Source of the DNA: Roseomonas sp. CECT 9278
GTDB taxonomy: Bacteria > Pseudomonadota > Alphaproteobacteria > Acetobacterales > Acetobacteraceae
Direction of reading: 5' to 3'
DNA: 64,000 nucleotides
Assembly (NCBI RefSeq): GCF_918698155.1
Contig: NZ_CAKKLX010000005.1
Location: 124,001-188,000, forward strand
Below are positions 63,952 through 64,000 of the stretch, piece by piece; the stretch's first letter is position 1; every line of letters begins with the position of its first letter. Both the position numbers and the translations under genes were made by a program. The notes beneath the pieces are model-generated. The model did no database searches. It was not told the origin of the DNA and was given only the letters and a program-made list of their open reading frames with translations.

Positions 63952-64000
63952 ATGGAATATTCGCGCCGCTTCAAGTTCCTGCTGTGTGCCCCCGCCTTCG
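63952..64000 (+). CDS. Start of an unidentified gene, truncated by window
   Basis: An ATG at 63952 follows a GGGGGAC ribosome-binding site and reads MEYSRRFKFLLCAPAF to the window end. Only 16 codons are visible, so nothing can be said about the product. The N-terminal basic and hydrophobic content would fit a membrane or signal segment. Confidence 0.4.
   Translation, partial: MEYSRRFKFLLCAPAF

Overview
The window is a G+C-rich (roughly 70 %) chromosomal segment of an alphaproteobacterium. The gene content points to a Rhodospirillales/Acetobacteraceae (Roseomonas-like) organism: a Bug-family tripartite tricarboxylate transporter binding protein, the dapF-mtaB-ftsY operon, and an fdhA/B/C cluster with DUF3305, DUF3306 and a lipoate-ligase-like protein. 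No species is claimed.

Region 1 (1 to about 19,970) is a genomic island devoted to gene mobility and DNA defence. It opens with a LexA/XRE-type repressor (382-1152) flanked by three copies of a GCTACA(C/T)AAT operator. Next comes a tightly overlapping mobile-element operon: a small protein, DUF2924, a serine recombinase and a small HTH protein. Then follow three defence-like blocks. The first is a three-gene MerR-HTH / N6-adenine methylase / PD-(D/E)XK nuclease operon (3910-8175) that I cannot assign to a named system. The second is a convergent HIRAN-domain gene (8188-10194). The third is an expanded type I restriction-modification operon (10366-19658) in which hsdM, hsdS and hsdR are interleaved with two extra PD-(D/E)XK proteins, an unknown protein and a leftover fragment of a second hsdR 5' end. 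The island abuts the 3' end of a tRNA-Ser(GGA) gene, and a T-arm-like scar lies between them.

Region 2 (20,000-37,200) is ordinary chromosome: a TctC-type binding protein, lepA, a patatin-like lipoprotein, an MFS permease, pheT-pheS, rplT-rpmI, a solitary CheZ-like phosphatase, dapF-mtaB-ftsY, an AhpD-like protein, and a creatininase/C39-like pair. An eight-copy, exact 26-bp-period array of hairpins sits between the AhpD-like and creatininase genes.

Region 3 (37,200-55,720) is a formate dehydrogenase locus. A forward arm carries fdhD, mobA, a tiny membrane protein and a C45/NAAA-like hydrolase. It is followed by a Fur-box-preceded secreted beta-propeller/RTX protein. A long reverse arm runs from a lipoate-ligase-like gene through DUF6505, DUF6352, DUF3305, DUF3306, TorD-type chaperone, TAT target, fdhA, fdhB, fdhC, mobB and moeA, with a divergent four-cluster ferredoxin-like protein at its head. 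Together these supply the molybdenum cofactor, sulfuration, Tat export, iron-sulfur subunits and membrane anchor of a periplasm-facing cysteine-type formate dehydrogenase.

Region 4 (55,770-64,000) is housekeeping: aroC, a tandem pair of unknown paralogues, small secreted/membrane proteins, fabI, pdxH, an APH/P-loop kinase fusion, a tandem universal stress protein and a pirin. Region 1 and the small unexplained arrays are where undescribed biology is most likely.
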